From Bradyrhizobium nitroreducens (GTDB taxonomy: Bacteria > Pseudomonadota > Alphaproteobacteria > Rhizobiales > Xanthobacteraceae), in NCBI RefSeq assembly GCF_002776695.1, contig NZ_LFJC01000003.1, positions 7,311,631-7,366,891 of the forward strand: a stretch of 55,261 nucleotides of DNA, given 5' to 3'. Both the position numbers and the translations under genes were made by a program. Shown here piece by piece: positions 8,587-17,440 of this stretch (position 1 is its first letter; each line of letters starts with the position of its first letter). Under the pieces are notes generated by a model. That model had not been told where the DNA came from. It did no database searches and saw only the letters and a program-made list of their open reading frames with translations.

Positions 8587-9279
8587 ATGATGAAAGCCAG
8601 CGGGCGCGCGGCCCTGATCATTCTGGCCGGAATGTTGCTGCTGTTTGGAGGCCTCGCACAGGCGGCCCCAAGCTCAACCACCGGCAAATCGGACAGCGCG
8701 GGCCAGCGGGCCGACACGACCAAGCCCGGCAAGCACCGGCGCCATGAGTCACGCCGCACCGGCAGCAGCAAGACGGCGCAGAAGTCGGGCGACAAGACCG
8801 ACGCCCCGGCAAAGGCCGACGCGGCCAAATCTGATGGCAACAAGCCTGATGGCAAGACGGCCGACAACAAGGCCGACAATGACGTGCCGGTGTCGAGGCA
8901 GATGCCGCCGGCGGTCGCCAACGCCAACGCGCAGCTCGCCGCCACCGATACGCCGACCGCGGCTGCGGCCTCCGCGATGACGGATCGCGCCAACGACAAC
9001 GTCCAGGCGGCCGCCGACAATACCAACGCCCCGAACGCCGAGAGCCAGGTCGTCGCAGCCGATCAGCTCAGCGACATCGATCGCGCCCTGCAACAGGACA
9101 GCCCACCGGCGCAGAAGACGCTCCTTGCCGCAACCGAGGCCCAGCCCCGGCCCGCACCGGTCATGGCGAGCAGCCAGCAGAGCTCGGCCTGGGACCAGAG
9201 CTCCCTGATCGGCAAGATCTTCATCGGCGTCGGCACGCTGCTGACGCTGGCGTCCGCCGCACGCATGTTCATGGCCTGA
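8587..9279 (+). CDS. Hypothetical exported Ala/Lys-rich protein
   Basis: 230 residues of unknown function. ATG follows a good ribosome site (GGGGAG). A signal peptide is clear (MMKASGRAAL, hydrophobic core, cleavage near AQAAP at about residue 26). The middle is low-complexity: a Lys/Arg/Asp-rich stretch (KPGKHRRHESRR, then repeats around DGNKPDGKTADNKADND), then Ala/Asn-rich sequence. A single hydrophobic segment near the C-terminus (IGKIFIGVGTLLTLASAARMFMA) would anchor it in the inner membrane, tail inward or spanning. The N-terminal hydrophobic stretch could instead be a second anchor. It may be a periplasmic scaffold or charged wall-contacting protein, which is a guess from composition. 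Confidence 0.6.
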   Translation: MMKASGRAALIILAGMLLLFGGLAQAAPSSTTGKSDSAGQRADTTKPGKHRRHESRRTGSSKTAQKSGDKTDAPAKADAAKSDGNKPDGKTADNKADNDVPVSRQMPPAVANANAQLAATDTPTAAAASAMTDRANDNVQAAADNTNAPNAESQVVAADQLSDIDRALQQDSPPAQKTLLAATEAQPRPAPVMASSQQSSAWDQSSLIGKIFIGVGTLLTLASAARMFMA

Positions 9280-9390
9280 TTGCCCGTTCGGCCAGGACGC
9301 GCGGCCGGCGCGTCCTGCGTCCCCGGCCCCTCTTGAAGGCATTCGCGCCAGCGGGCACATTGCCCGCCCAATCAAAAGCGCGGGTGAAGC

Positions 9391-10170
9391 ATGAGCACGT
9401 TCGAACACATCATCGTCGAAAGCACCGGTGCGGTCGGTATCATCAAGCTGAACCGGCCGAAGATGCTCAACGCGCTCTCCTTCGGCGTCTTCCGCGAGAT
9501 CGCCGCGGCGGTCGAGGATCTCGAGGCCGATGACGCCATCGGCTGCATCGTCGTGACCGGCAGCGAGAAGGCCTTTGCCGCCGGCGCCGACATCAAGGAG
9601 ATGCAGCCGAAGGGCTTCATCGACATGTTCTCCGAGGATTTTGCCGCGATCGGCGGCGACCGCCTCGCGCGCTGCCGCAAGCCGACGATCGCGGCGGTCG
9701 CCGGTTATGCGCTCGGCGGCGGCTGCGAGCTCGCCATGATGTGCGATTTCATCATCGCCGCCGACACCGCCAAGTTCGGCCAGCCCGAGATCACGCTCGG
9801 CACCATTCCCGGCATCGGCGGTACCCAGCGCCTGACGCGCGCGATCGGCAAGTCCAAGGCGATGGATTTGTGCCTCACCGGCCGCATGATGGATGCTGCG
9901 GAAGCCGAACGTTCAGGCCTCGTCAGCCGCATCGTGCCCGCCGACAAGCTGATGGACGAAGTGATGGCGGCGGCCGAGAAGATCGCGTCGATGTCGCGCC
10001 CTGCGGTCGCGATGGCCAAGGAAGCGGTGAACCGCGCCTTCGAGACCACGCTCGCCGAGGGCATGAGCGTCGAGCGCAACCTGTTCCACGCGACCTTCGC
10101 GCTGGAGGACCGCTCCGAGGGCATGGCGGCGTTCATCGAGAAGCGCAAGCCGGTGAACAAGAACCGCTGA
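9391..10170 (+). CDS. Enoyl-CoA hydratase
   Basis: 259 residues, full length for the crotonase family. It hydrates trans-2-enoyl-CoA to 3-hydroxyacyl-CoA in fatty acid beta-oxidation. The oxyanion-hole segments FAAGADIKEM and GYALGGGCELAM are present, together with both catalytic glutamates (Glu113 in GGGCELAM and Glu133 in GQPEITLGTIPG). This pair marks a true hydratase rather than an isomerase or dehalogenase relative. It stands alone, with no other beta-oxidation genes adjacent. Confidence 0.93.
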   Translation: MSTFEHIIVESTGAVGIIKLNRPKMLNALSFGVFREIAAAVEDLEADDAIGCIVVTGSEKAFAAGADIKEMQPKGFIDMFSEDFAAIGGDRLARCRKPTIAAVAGYALGGGCELAMMCDFIIAADTAKFGQPEITLGTIPGIGGTQRLTRAIGKSKAMDLCLTGRMMDAAEAERSGLVSRIVPADKLMDEVMAAAEKIASMSRPAVAMAKEAVNRAFETTLAEGMSVERNLFHATFALEDRSEGMAAFIEKRKPVNKNR

Positions 10171-10357
10171 CGCGGGCGGACGGTCAGGCTGGTGTAAGGC
10201 TCGGCCGCGTTCCCGCAAAATCCCTGTGACGAAGCTGCAACAAGCACGGATTTCATGGGGGTTTCCCCCGCGGCAGTTTGCCTGCGGGACCTCGGCTGGT
10301 TAAACAGTTAAGAGGCCCCGTCGGCGGGGGCGGACAGCCGGGGTTAAGCAGGATTAC

Positions 10358-11788
10358 ATGATTGGGCGTACCGCCAGAGCTGGTCGCGTGATGACGCGGC
10401 ATCGATCGGGCGTGGGTCCTGTGCTTGCGACATGGACCACGCTGGCGCTCTGTTGCGCCCTGCCCGCCGCTGCGCGGGCCGAAGCCCTGCCGGAGGCGCT
10501 CGCCAAGGCCTACCAGACCAATCCACAGCTCAATGCCGAACGTGCGCGGCAACGCGCCACGGACGAGAACGTGCCGCAGGCCCTCGCCGGTTACCGACCG
10601 CAACTCGTGGCAAGCCTCAGCGCCGGCTTGCAATCGGTGCGCAATCTGTTGCCCAACAACACGATCCAGACCGCCAATCTGAAGCCATGGGTCATCGGCG
10701 TCACCGTGACGCAGACCCTGTTCAACGGCTTCCGCACCGCCAATAACGTGCGCGCCGCCGAGCTCCAGGTGCAGTCGGGCCGCGAGGCGCTGCGCAATGT
10801 CGGCCAGGGCGTCTTGCTCGACGCGGTAACCGCCTACACCAACGTGCTCGCCAACCAGTCGCTGGTCGAGGCGCAGCGCTCCAACGTCGCCTTCCTGCGC
10901 GAAACGCTCTCGGTCACCCAGCGCCGCCTCAACGCCGGTGATGTCACGCCGACCGACAGCGCCCAGGCCGAGGCCCGTCTCAACCGCGGACTTGCCGACC
11001 TCAACGCCGCCGAGGTCGCGCTCGCGGTCAGCCAGGCGATATACGCACAGGTGATCGGCAATGCGCCATCGCAGCTTCGGGCCGCCGAAGTGGTCGATCG
11101 TTATCTGCCGAAGAGCCGCGAGGATGTGCTGACAATGGCGATCCGCCAGCACCCAGCCGTGATGGCGGCAGGCTTCGACGTCGACGTCGCCTCCACCAAT
11201 ATCCGCGTCGCCGAAGGCGCGCTGCTGCCGAGTGCCACCATCCAGGGCAGCGCCAGCAAGAGTCGCAACAACGACCCGACGCTCGGCACCTTCGCCGAGG
11301 ACCAGGCTTCCATCGTCGCCAACGTCACCGCGCCGATCTATGACGGCGGCCAGGCCGCCGCGCAGACCCGGCAGGCCAAGGAGATCACCGCGCAGAGCCG
11401 TCTCGTGCTCGACCAGGTGCGCAACCAAGCACGCACTGCGGCGGTCAGCGCCTGGGTCGCCAATGAAGGCGCCAAGGTCGCGGTCTCGGCCTCGGAGTCC
11501 GAGGTGAAGGCGGCGACCGTCGCACTGCAGGGCGTGCAACGCGAGGCCGCCGGCGGGCAGCGCACGACAGTCGACGTTTTGAACTCGCAGGCCGATTTGA
11601 TCCAGGCCAAGGCCCGCCTGATCGGTGCGCAACGCGACCGCGTCATCGCCTCCTACACGCTGCTCAGCGCCATCGGCCATCTCGACGTCAAGACGCTGAA
11701 CCTGAACACGCCGGATTACCTGCCCGAGGTGCACTACCACCAGGTCCGCGACGCCTGGCACGGCCTGCGCACGCCGTCGGGACAATAG
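10358..11788 (+). CDS. TolC-family outer membrane channel protein
   Basis: 476 residues. Signal peptide with cleavage near AARAEALPEAL. The rest shows two structural repeats typical of TolC: LPEALAKAYQTNPQLNAERAR opening the first, VTAYTNVLANQSLVEAQRSNV, and in the second half QAAAQTRQAKEITAQSRLVLDQVRNQ and GQRTTVDVLNSQADLIQAKARL. The trimer would form the outer-membrane exit duct for type I secretion or tripartite efflux pumps. The ATG is supported by AGGA nine nt upstream; a second ATG at 10391 is possible. A metal-type RND pump and adaptor without their own outer-membrane partner lie about 1 kb downstream on the opposite strand, but nothing proves they pair. Confidence 0.92.
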   Translation: MIGRTARAGRVMTRHRSGVGPVLATWTTLALCCALPAAARAEALPEALAKAYQTNPQLNAERARQRATDENVPQALAGYRPQLVASLSAGLQSVRNLLPNNTIQTANLKPWVIGVTVTQTLFNGFRTANNVRAAELQVQSGREALRNVGQGVLLDAVTAYTNVLANQSLVEAQRSNVAFLRETLSVTQRRLNAGDVTPTDSAQAEARLNRGLADLNAAEVALAVSQAIYAQVIGNAPSQLRAAEVVDRYLPKSREDVLTMAIRQHPAVMAAGFDVDVASTNIRVAEGALLPSATIQGSASKSRNNDPTLGTFAEDQASIVANVTAPIYDGGQAAAQTRQAKEITAQSRLVLDQVRNQARTAAVSAWVANEGAKVAVSASESEVKAATVALQGVQREAAGGQRTTVDVLNSQADLIQAKARLIGAQRDRVIASYTLLSAIGHLDVKTLNLNTPDYLPEVHYHQVRDAWHGLRTPSGQ

Positions 11789-11930
11789 CTTCAGATCATC
11801 GAGCCGGCGCATCGACGGCCCACGCCCGCTTGCGGTGCTTGTCGAGCAGCCATGCAGCGAAGCGCTGCGGCGGCTGGCGGGCCGATGTGATACCGTGCCG
11901 TGCGACCAAAAAAAATCAGGGAGAGAAACC

Positions 11931-12893
11931 GTGCTCAACCGACGCTGTCTTCTGCTTGCCTCCCTCGCCGCCGGAGTAGCCATGACCAACAGAGCCCACG
12001 CGCGCGCGGCGCAGCCCGCGACGCCGATCAATTTCGACGTTCCGCCGCATGCCTGCGACTGCCATACCCACATCCATGGCGATCCCGAAAAGTTTCCGTT
12101 CTTCGCCGGGCGCGTCTACACGCCCGAGCTGGCCTCCCCGGAGGAAATGGCTGCACTCCACAAGGCGCTTCATATCGAACGCGTGGTGATCGTCACCCCG
12201 AGCGTCTACGGCACCGACAACTCCTCCACCCTGTTCGGCATGAAGGCACGCGGCGCGACCGCGCGCGGCGTGGCCGTGATCGACGACAAGACCTCCGAGG
12301 CCCAGCTCGACACGATGCAGCAGGACGGCTTCCGCGGCATCCGTCTCAATCTCGCGACCGGGGGCGTCAATGACCCCAATGTCGGCCGGCCCCGCTTCAC
12401 CGCAGCCGTCGAGCGCATGAAGGCGCGCGGCTGGCACGTGCAGCTCTACACCACGCTCGCCATGATCTCGGCGATCAAGGATCTCGTGTCTGCCGCGCCG
12501 GTGCCGGTCGTGTTCGACCATTTCGGTGGCCTCGAGGCTTCGCTCGGGCTGGAGCAGCCGGGATTTGCCGACCTTGTCGCGCTCGTCAGATCCGGCAAGG
12601 CCTATGTGAAGATCTCGGGCGCCTACCGCTCGTCGAAGCTCGCGCCCGATTATCAGGACATGGTGCCCTACGCGCAGGCGCTGATCGCGGCCAATGCGGA
12701 CCGCATCGTCTGGGGTACCGACTGGCCGCATCCGGATTCCAGTCGCGTCGAAGGACGCAAGGCCACCGACATCGCGCCGCTCTATCAGATCGACGACGGG
12801 CGTCTCCTCAACCAGTTGCCGGTGTGGGCACCCGATGCCGCCGTGCGCAAGAAGATTCTGGTCGACAACCCGGCGCGACTTTACGGCTTTTGA
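11931..12893 (+). CDS. Exported amidohydrolase (PDC hydrolase / LigI-like)
   Basis: 320 residues. The GTG start is preferred because GGGAGAGAAACC precedes it and it yields a Tat-type signal (NRRCLLLASLAAG). An in-frame ATG further upstream adds an unlikely N-terminus. The mature part is a TIM-barrel amidohydrolase with metal-ligand motif CDCHTHIHGDP, a central VFDHFGG and the late Asp in WGTDWPHPD. This pattern matches the amidohydrolase-2 group that includes 2-pyrone-4,6-dicarboxylate lactonase. Substrate is not predictable; a periplasmic lactone or aromatic derivative is reasonable. Its stop is only 2 nt from the stop of the convergent RND pump gene. Confidence 0.82.
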   Translation: MLNRRCLLLASLAAGVAMTNRAHARAAQPATPINFDVPPHACDCHTHIHGDPEKFPFFAGRVYTPELASPEEMAALHKALHIERVVIVTPSVYGTDNSSTLFGMKARGATARGVAVIDDKTSEAQLDTMQQDGFRGIRLNLATGGVNDPNVGRPRFTAAVERMKARGWHVQLYTTLAMISAIKDLVSAAPVPVVFDHFGGLEASLGLEQPGFADLVALVRSGKAYVKISGAYRSSKLAPDYQDMVPYAQALIAANADRIVWGTDWPHPDSSRVEGRKATDIAPLYQIDDGRLLNQLPVWAPDAAVRKKILVDNPARLYGF

Positions 12894-12895
12894 CG

Positions 12896-15800
12896 TCAGC
12901 GCGCGCGGCGCGAGAAGAACGAGATCAGGACCGGCAAGGTCACGAGGATCACGACCGGCGCCAGCATCATGCCGGTGACGACGACGACGGCGAGCGGCTT
13001 CTGCACCTGCGAGCCGATGCCCTCCGACAGCGCCGCCGGCAGAAGGCCGACGCCGGCGACGACGCAGGTCATCAGCACCGGACGAAGCTGCAGCTCGCCG
13101 GTGCGCACCACCGCGCTCATGCGGTCCATGCCCTCTTCGATCAGCTGGTTGAACTGCGACAGGATGATGATGCCATCCATCACCGCGATGCCGAACAGCG
13201 CGATGAAGCCGATCGCCGCGGAGACGCTGAACGCCGTGCCTGAGATCAGAAGGCCGAGCACGCCGCCAAAGATCGCCATCGGGATCACGCTCATCGCGAG
13301 CAACGTGTCGGCCATCGAGCCGAAATTGAACCAGAGCAGCACGCCGATCAGCGCCAGCGAAATCGGCACCACGATCGACAGGCGGCGGATCGCGTCCTGG
13401 AGATTGCCGAACTCGCCGACCCATTCCATGTGCGAGCCGGGCGGCAGCTGCACCTGCTCGGCGATCTTGTCCTGGGCCTCGCGGATCGCGCTGCCGAGGT
13501 CGCGCTCACGCACCGAAAACTTGATCGGCAGGTAGCGTTCCTGCTGCTCGCGATAGATGTAGGCCGCGCCCGAGACGAGGCTGATGGTGGCGACCTCGCT
13601 GAGGGGAATCTGCGTGACGGTGCCGTTCGGCCCGGGTGCGCCGATGCGCAAATTCTGGATCGCCTCGGCGCTGCGGCGATATTCCGGCGCGAGACGAACG
13701 ATGATCGGGAAGTGACGGTCGGAACCGGGCTCGTAGAGATCGCCGGCCGTATCGCCGCCGATCGCGACCTTGATGGTGGCGTTGATGTCGCCGGGCGCGA
13801 GGCCATAGCGCGCGGCCTTGGCGCGATTGATGTCGATCTGGACCGTCGGCTGCCCGAGCGAGGTGAACACCGCAAGGTCGGTGACGCCCTGAACTGTCGA
13901 CAGCACCTGCTTGATCTTGTTGGCGGTGTCGGTCAGCGCCTGAAGGTCGCTGCCGAACAGCTTGATCGAGTTCTCGCCCTTCACGCCGGAGACGGCTTCG
14001 GAGACGTTGTCCTGAAGATATTGCGAGAAGTTGAACTCGACGCCGGGGAAGCGGTCGTCGAGCTGCTTGAGCAGTTGCGCGGTCAGCTCTTCCTTGTCGC
14101 GGGTCCCGGGCCATTGGCTGATCGGCTTCAGCGGCGCGAAGAACTCGGCGTTGAAGAAGCCGGCGGCGTCGGTGCCGTCGTCGGGACGGCCGTGCTGCGA
14201 TACGACGGACTCGACCTCGGGTCGGGCGCGGATCAGCTTGCGCATCTCGTTGACGTAGCTGTTGCCCTCCTGAAGCGAGATGGTCGGCGGCAGCGTGGCG
14301 CGAATCCAGAGATTGCCCTCCTCCAGCTTCGGCAGGAATTCGAGGCCGAGCAGCCGGGCGAGCGCCACCGTCATCAGCACGAGCCCGACCGCGCCGCCGA
14401 GCACGATGGCGCGATTGGCGACCGCCCATTGCAGCAGAGGCGAGTACAGGCGATGCAGGATCCGCATGACCCTGGTCTCGGTTTCCTCGACATGCGCGGG
14501 CAGGATGATCGCGGACAATGCCGGCGTGACCGTGAACGTCGCAAGCAGCCCGCCGGCGAGCGCATAGGCATAGGTGCGGGCCATCGGCCCGAAGATGTTG
14601 CCCTCGACGCCGGACAGCGTGAACAGCGGCAGGAAGGCGGCGATGATGATCGCCGCGGCGAAGAAGATCGAGCGCGAGACGTCGGCGGCCGCGCTGAGGA
14701 TGGCGTGGCTCTTCATGCCGAACAGCGTCTCGTTGGACATGTGCTCGGATTCCGACATCGGCGTCGTCTGCGTCAGGCGGCGGAAGATCGCCTCCACCAT
14801 GATGACGGTGGCATCGACGATCAGGCCGAAATCGATCGCCCCCACCGACAGCAGATTGGCCGATTCCCCGCGCAGCACCAGGATGATGACGGCGAAGAAC
14901 AGCGCGAACGGAATGGTGGCACCGACGATCAGCGCGCTGCGGAGGTCGCCGAGGAATATCCACTGCAACAGCACGATGAGGAGAATGCCGACCACCATGT
15001 TGTGCAGCACGGTGTGGGTGGTGAGCGCGATCAGGTCGCCGCGGTCGTAGATGCGCTCGATGCGCACGCCGGGCGGCAGGATGCTGGAGTTGTTGATGGT
15101 CTGGACGAGCTGGTGGACGCGCTTGATGGTTGGCGAGCTCTGCTCGCCGCGGCGCATCAGCACGATGCCCTGCACGATGTCGTCGGCATCGTCGATGCCG
15201 GCGATGCCGAGGCGCGGCTTCTGGCCGACGGTGACGGTGGCGACGTCCTTGACCAGCACCGGATTTCCATTGGTCTGCGAGACCATGGTGTTGGCGACAT
15301 CGTCGATGGAGCGGATCAGACCGACGCCGCGGACCACGGCCGATTGCTGGCCGATATTGACGGTGTTGCCGCCGACATTGACGTTCGCATTTCCGACCGC
15401 CTGTAGCAGTTGCGGCAGCGTCAGGCCGTTGGCGACGAGCTTGTTGAAATCGACCTGGATCTCGTAGGTCTTGCTCTTGCCGCCCCAGCCGGTGACGTCG
15501 ATCACCCCGGGCACGGCGCGGAAGCGGCGCTGCAGAATCCAGTCCTGGATGGTCTTGAGATCGAGCACGCTGTAGTTCGGCGGACCGACGAGACGGTAGC
15601 GGAAGATCTCGCCGATCGGGCTGAGCGGCGAGATCTGCGGCTGCACGTTGCCCGGCAGCGGCGCCAGCTGCGCCAGGCGGTTCAACACCTGCTGCAGCGC
15701 CTCGTCATAGGTGTAGGCGAACGAGAACTGGATTTTGACGTCGGACAGACCGTAGAGCGAGATGGTGCGGATGGTCGTGATGTTCTTCAGGCCCGCGACC

Positions 15801-16012
15801 TGGGTCTCGATCGGGATCGTGATGTAGCGCTCGATCTCCTCCGCCGACAGCCCCGGCGACTGCGTCACGATGTCGACCATCGGCGGGGTCGGGTCGGGAT
15901 AGGCTTCGATGTTGAGCTGGTTGAATGCGATCACGCCGCCAATCAGCACGGCGACGAACATCCCAACCATCAGAAAGCGCCGGTTGACGGCAAGGGCGAC
16001 GAGACGATCCAT
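12896..16012 (-). CDS. CzcA/CusA-family heavy-metal-type RND efflux pump
   Basis: 1038 residues, normal for HME-RND pumps that export metal ions from periplasm or cytoplasm by proton antiport. The first membrane helix is followed by the family hallmark LNIEAYPDPTPPMVDI. Twelve membrane helices in two sets of six flank two large periplasmic loops. The fourth helix contains the proton-relay motif DFGLIVDATVIMVEA, with the Asp/Asp/Glu triad typical of the metal-exporting branch. The adaptor gene lies 38 nt upstream on the same strand and should be co-transcribed. No outer-membrane factor or metal sensor is adjacent. Specific ion cannot be read from sequence. Confidence 0.92.
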   Translation of the reverse strand: MDRLVALAVNRRFLMVGMFVAVLIGGVIAFNQLNIEAYPDPTPPMVDIVTQSPGLSAEEIERYITIPIETQVAGLKNITTIRTISLYGLSDVKIQFSFAYTYDEALQQVLNRLAQLAPLPGNVQPQISPLSPIGEIFRYRLVGPPNYSVLDLKTIQDWILQRRFRAVPGVIDVTGWGGKSKTYEIQVDFNKLVANGLTLPQLLQAVGNANVNVGGNTVNIGQQSAVVRGVGLIRSIDDVANTMVSQTNGNPVLVKDVATVTVGQKPRLGIAGIDDADDIVQGIVLMRRGEQSSPTIKRVHQLVQTINNSSILPPGVRIERIYDRGDLIALTTHTVLHNMVVGILLIVLLQWIFLGDLRSALIVGATIPFALFFAVIILVLRGESANLLSVGAIDFGLIVDATVIMVEAIFRRLTQTTPMSESEHMSNETLFGMKSHAILSAAADVSRSIFFAAAIIIAAFLPLFTLSGVEGNIFGPMARTYAYALAGGLLATFTVTPALSAIILPAHVEETETRVMRILHRLYSPLLQWAVANRAIVLGGAVGLVLMTVALARLLGLEFLPKLEEGNLWIRATLPPTISLQEGNSYVNEMRKLIRARPEVESVVSQHGRPDDGTDAAGFFNAEFFAPLKPISQWPGTRDKEELTAQLLKQLDDRFPGVEFNFSQYLQDNVSEAVSGVKGENSIKLFGSDLQALTDTANKIKQVLSTVQGVTDLAVFTSLGQPTVQIDINRAKAARYGLAPGDINATIKVAIGGDTAGDLYEPGSDRHFPIIVRLAPEYRRSAEAIQNLRIGAPGPNGTVTQIPLSEVATISLVSGAAYIYREQQERYLPIKFSVRERDLGSAIREAQDKIAEQVQLPPGSHMEWVGEFGNLQDAIRRLSIVVPISLALIGVLLWFNFGSMADTLLAMSVIPMAIFGGVLGLLISGTAFSVSAAIGFIALFGIAVMDGIIILSQFNQLIEEGMDRMSAVVRTGELQLRPVLMTCVVAGVGLLPAALSEGIGSQVQKPLAVVVVTGMMLAPVVILVTLPVLISFFSRRAR

Positions 16013-16050
16013 TCAAGCTTCAGTTTGTCTTGAGTTTATTGGGTCGTCGA

Positions 16051-17295
16051 TCAGCTACCGGACGCCGCGCGGTCGATGAACAGGCTGCCCTTGACGACGA
16101 TCTGCTCGCCGGGTCGGAGATTGCTGGTGACCTCGACGAGGTTACCGTTGATGAGGCCGATCTTGATCTCGCGCAGCTCGACCGACTTGTCGTCGCGCGC
16201 AACCCAGATGCGGACCTTGTCGGCCTCATAGATCAAAGCTTGTTTCGGCACGGCCGGCGCGGCGCGGTCGCCGGCCGAGTAGATCGTGACGTTGGCAAAC
16301 ATTTCCGGCTTGAGCAGGCCGTCCTTGTTGTCGATGGTGGCGCGGACCAGCAGGCGGCGGGTGGCGGGATCGATCGCAGCGGCGACGTAGTTGATCTTGG
16401 CCGTCAACGGCCGGCCCGGCAGCGCCATCACGTTGACGGTGATGTCCTGGCCGATGCACACCGCGGCCGCGTCGCTCTCGCGCACGAAGGCGGTGAGCCA
16501 GACGGTGGAGAGGTCGCCAATTACGAACACCGGATCGCTGGCGCCGGCGCTCACATACTGGCCGGGGCCGATCTTGCGCTGCACGACCGTGCCGGAGATC
16601 GGCGAGTAGATCGTGATCTCCCGATTGATGATGCCCTGGTCCTGGAACGCCTTGATGGTCTCGTCGGTGAAGCCGAGGATGCGCAGCTTGTTGCGCGCGG
16701 CTTCCAACGCGGTCCCCGAAGAACGCATGTCGTTCTGCGCCTGGACCTGGGTGGCTTCCGCCTGCTGGTAATCCTTCAGCGGAATGGCGTGGCCTTCGTA
16801 AAGATCCTTGGCGCGCTTGAACTGGATATCGGCCAGATCGATCGCCGACTTCGCCTTGTTCTGCGCGGTCATCGCCGCGATGAAATCGTTCTGGGCCTGC
16901 ACGGTGTCGGCGGCCTCGATTGTGAACAGCGGTTGACCTTGCTTCAGCGTCTCGCCCGGCTTGGCCAGCAGCTTGGTGACGCGGCCCGCATAGGGAGAGA
17001 ACACCGGGGTCGAACGGTCTTCGTCGACGGCGACCTTGCCTTCGGTGACGTATTCGGCACGGAAGGCCTTGGCCTTGACCGGCTCGATCGTCAGCGTCGC
17101 CCATTCGGATGCGGTCGGTGTGAAGTTCTGCGCATTCCTGCGCGACTGGCTGGAGATCTCGGAGTGCTTCTTTTCCTTGGGCCCCAAAGAGAGGAAGCCG
17201 TAGGCACCGGCGCCGGCAAGAGCTAGTAGAACTACGGATGTGATCACCCGTTGTTTTGTAAACACCTGCAATCGCTTGGTATTTTCAATTACCAT
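16051..17295 (-). CDS. RND efflux periplasmic adaptor subunit (CzcB/CusB-like)
   Basis: 414 residues. One N-terminal membrane segment (VITSVVLLALAGAGAYGFLSL) anchors it. Then come a split lipoyl domain (GRVTKLLAKPGETLKQGQPLFTI and SPISGTVVQRKIGPGQYV), an alpha-helical hairpin (about 125-205), beta-barrel and membrane-proximal domains. These elements link the pump to an outer-membrane channel. The order adaptor-pump on one strand is that of a czcBA-type operon. No metal-binding Met/His-rich N-terminus is visible. The stretch upstream to 17440 must hold the operon promoter; I did not recognise an operator there. Confidence 0.9.
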   Translation of the reverse strand: MVIENTKRLQVFTKQRVITSVVLLALAGAGAYGFLSLGPKEKKHSEISSQSRRNAQNFTPTASEWATLTIEPVKAKAFRAEYVTEGKVAVDEDRSTPVFSPYAGRVTKLLAKPGETLKQGQPLFTIEAADTVQAQNDFIAAMTAQNKAKSAIDLADIQFKRAKDLYEGHAIPLKDYQQAEATQVQAQNDMRSSGTALEAARNKLRILGFTDETIKAFQDQGIINREITIYSPISGTVVQRKIGPGQYVSAGASDPVFVIGDLSTVWLTAFVRESDAAAVCIGQDITVNVMALPGRPLTAKINYVAAAIDPATRRLLVRATIDNKDGLLKPEMFANVTIYSAGDRAAPAVPKQALIYEADKVRIWVARDDKSVELREIKIGLINGNLVEVTSNLRPGEQIVVKGSLFIDRAASGS

Positions 17296-17440
17296 GGAGC
17301 CCGGTCGTGTCTGCGACGATCTCGGCAGGTCCCTGCCTTATCGGTTGCGCTAATAGTGCCGAATTGGGATTTCAAACAACCTAAAAAGTGCCGATCGGCT
17401 TTCGGTTTGCGTTAAAATTTTGCGACGCGTCAGCTTCACG

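Noticed and set aside
10253..12073. 606-residue leftward open frame opposite the TolC gene
   Set aside because: Spans two real plus-strand genes and an intergenic region with no protein-like character.
13430..15406. 658-residue rightward open frame opposite the RND pump gene
   Set aside because: Composition (Asp/Arg/Gln-rich, no ordered motifs) is that of an antisense shadow; the minus-strand pump has complete motifs.
12896..17295. Multidrug AcrAB-type pump
   Set aside because: The DFGLIVDATVIMVEA helix and EAYPDPTPP motif belong to the heavy-metal branch, not the hydrophobe/amphiphile branch.
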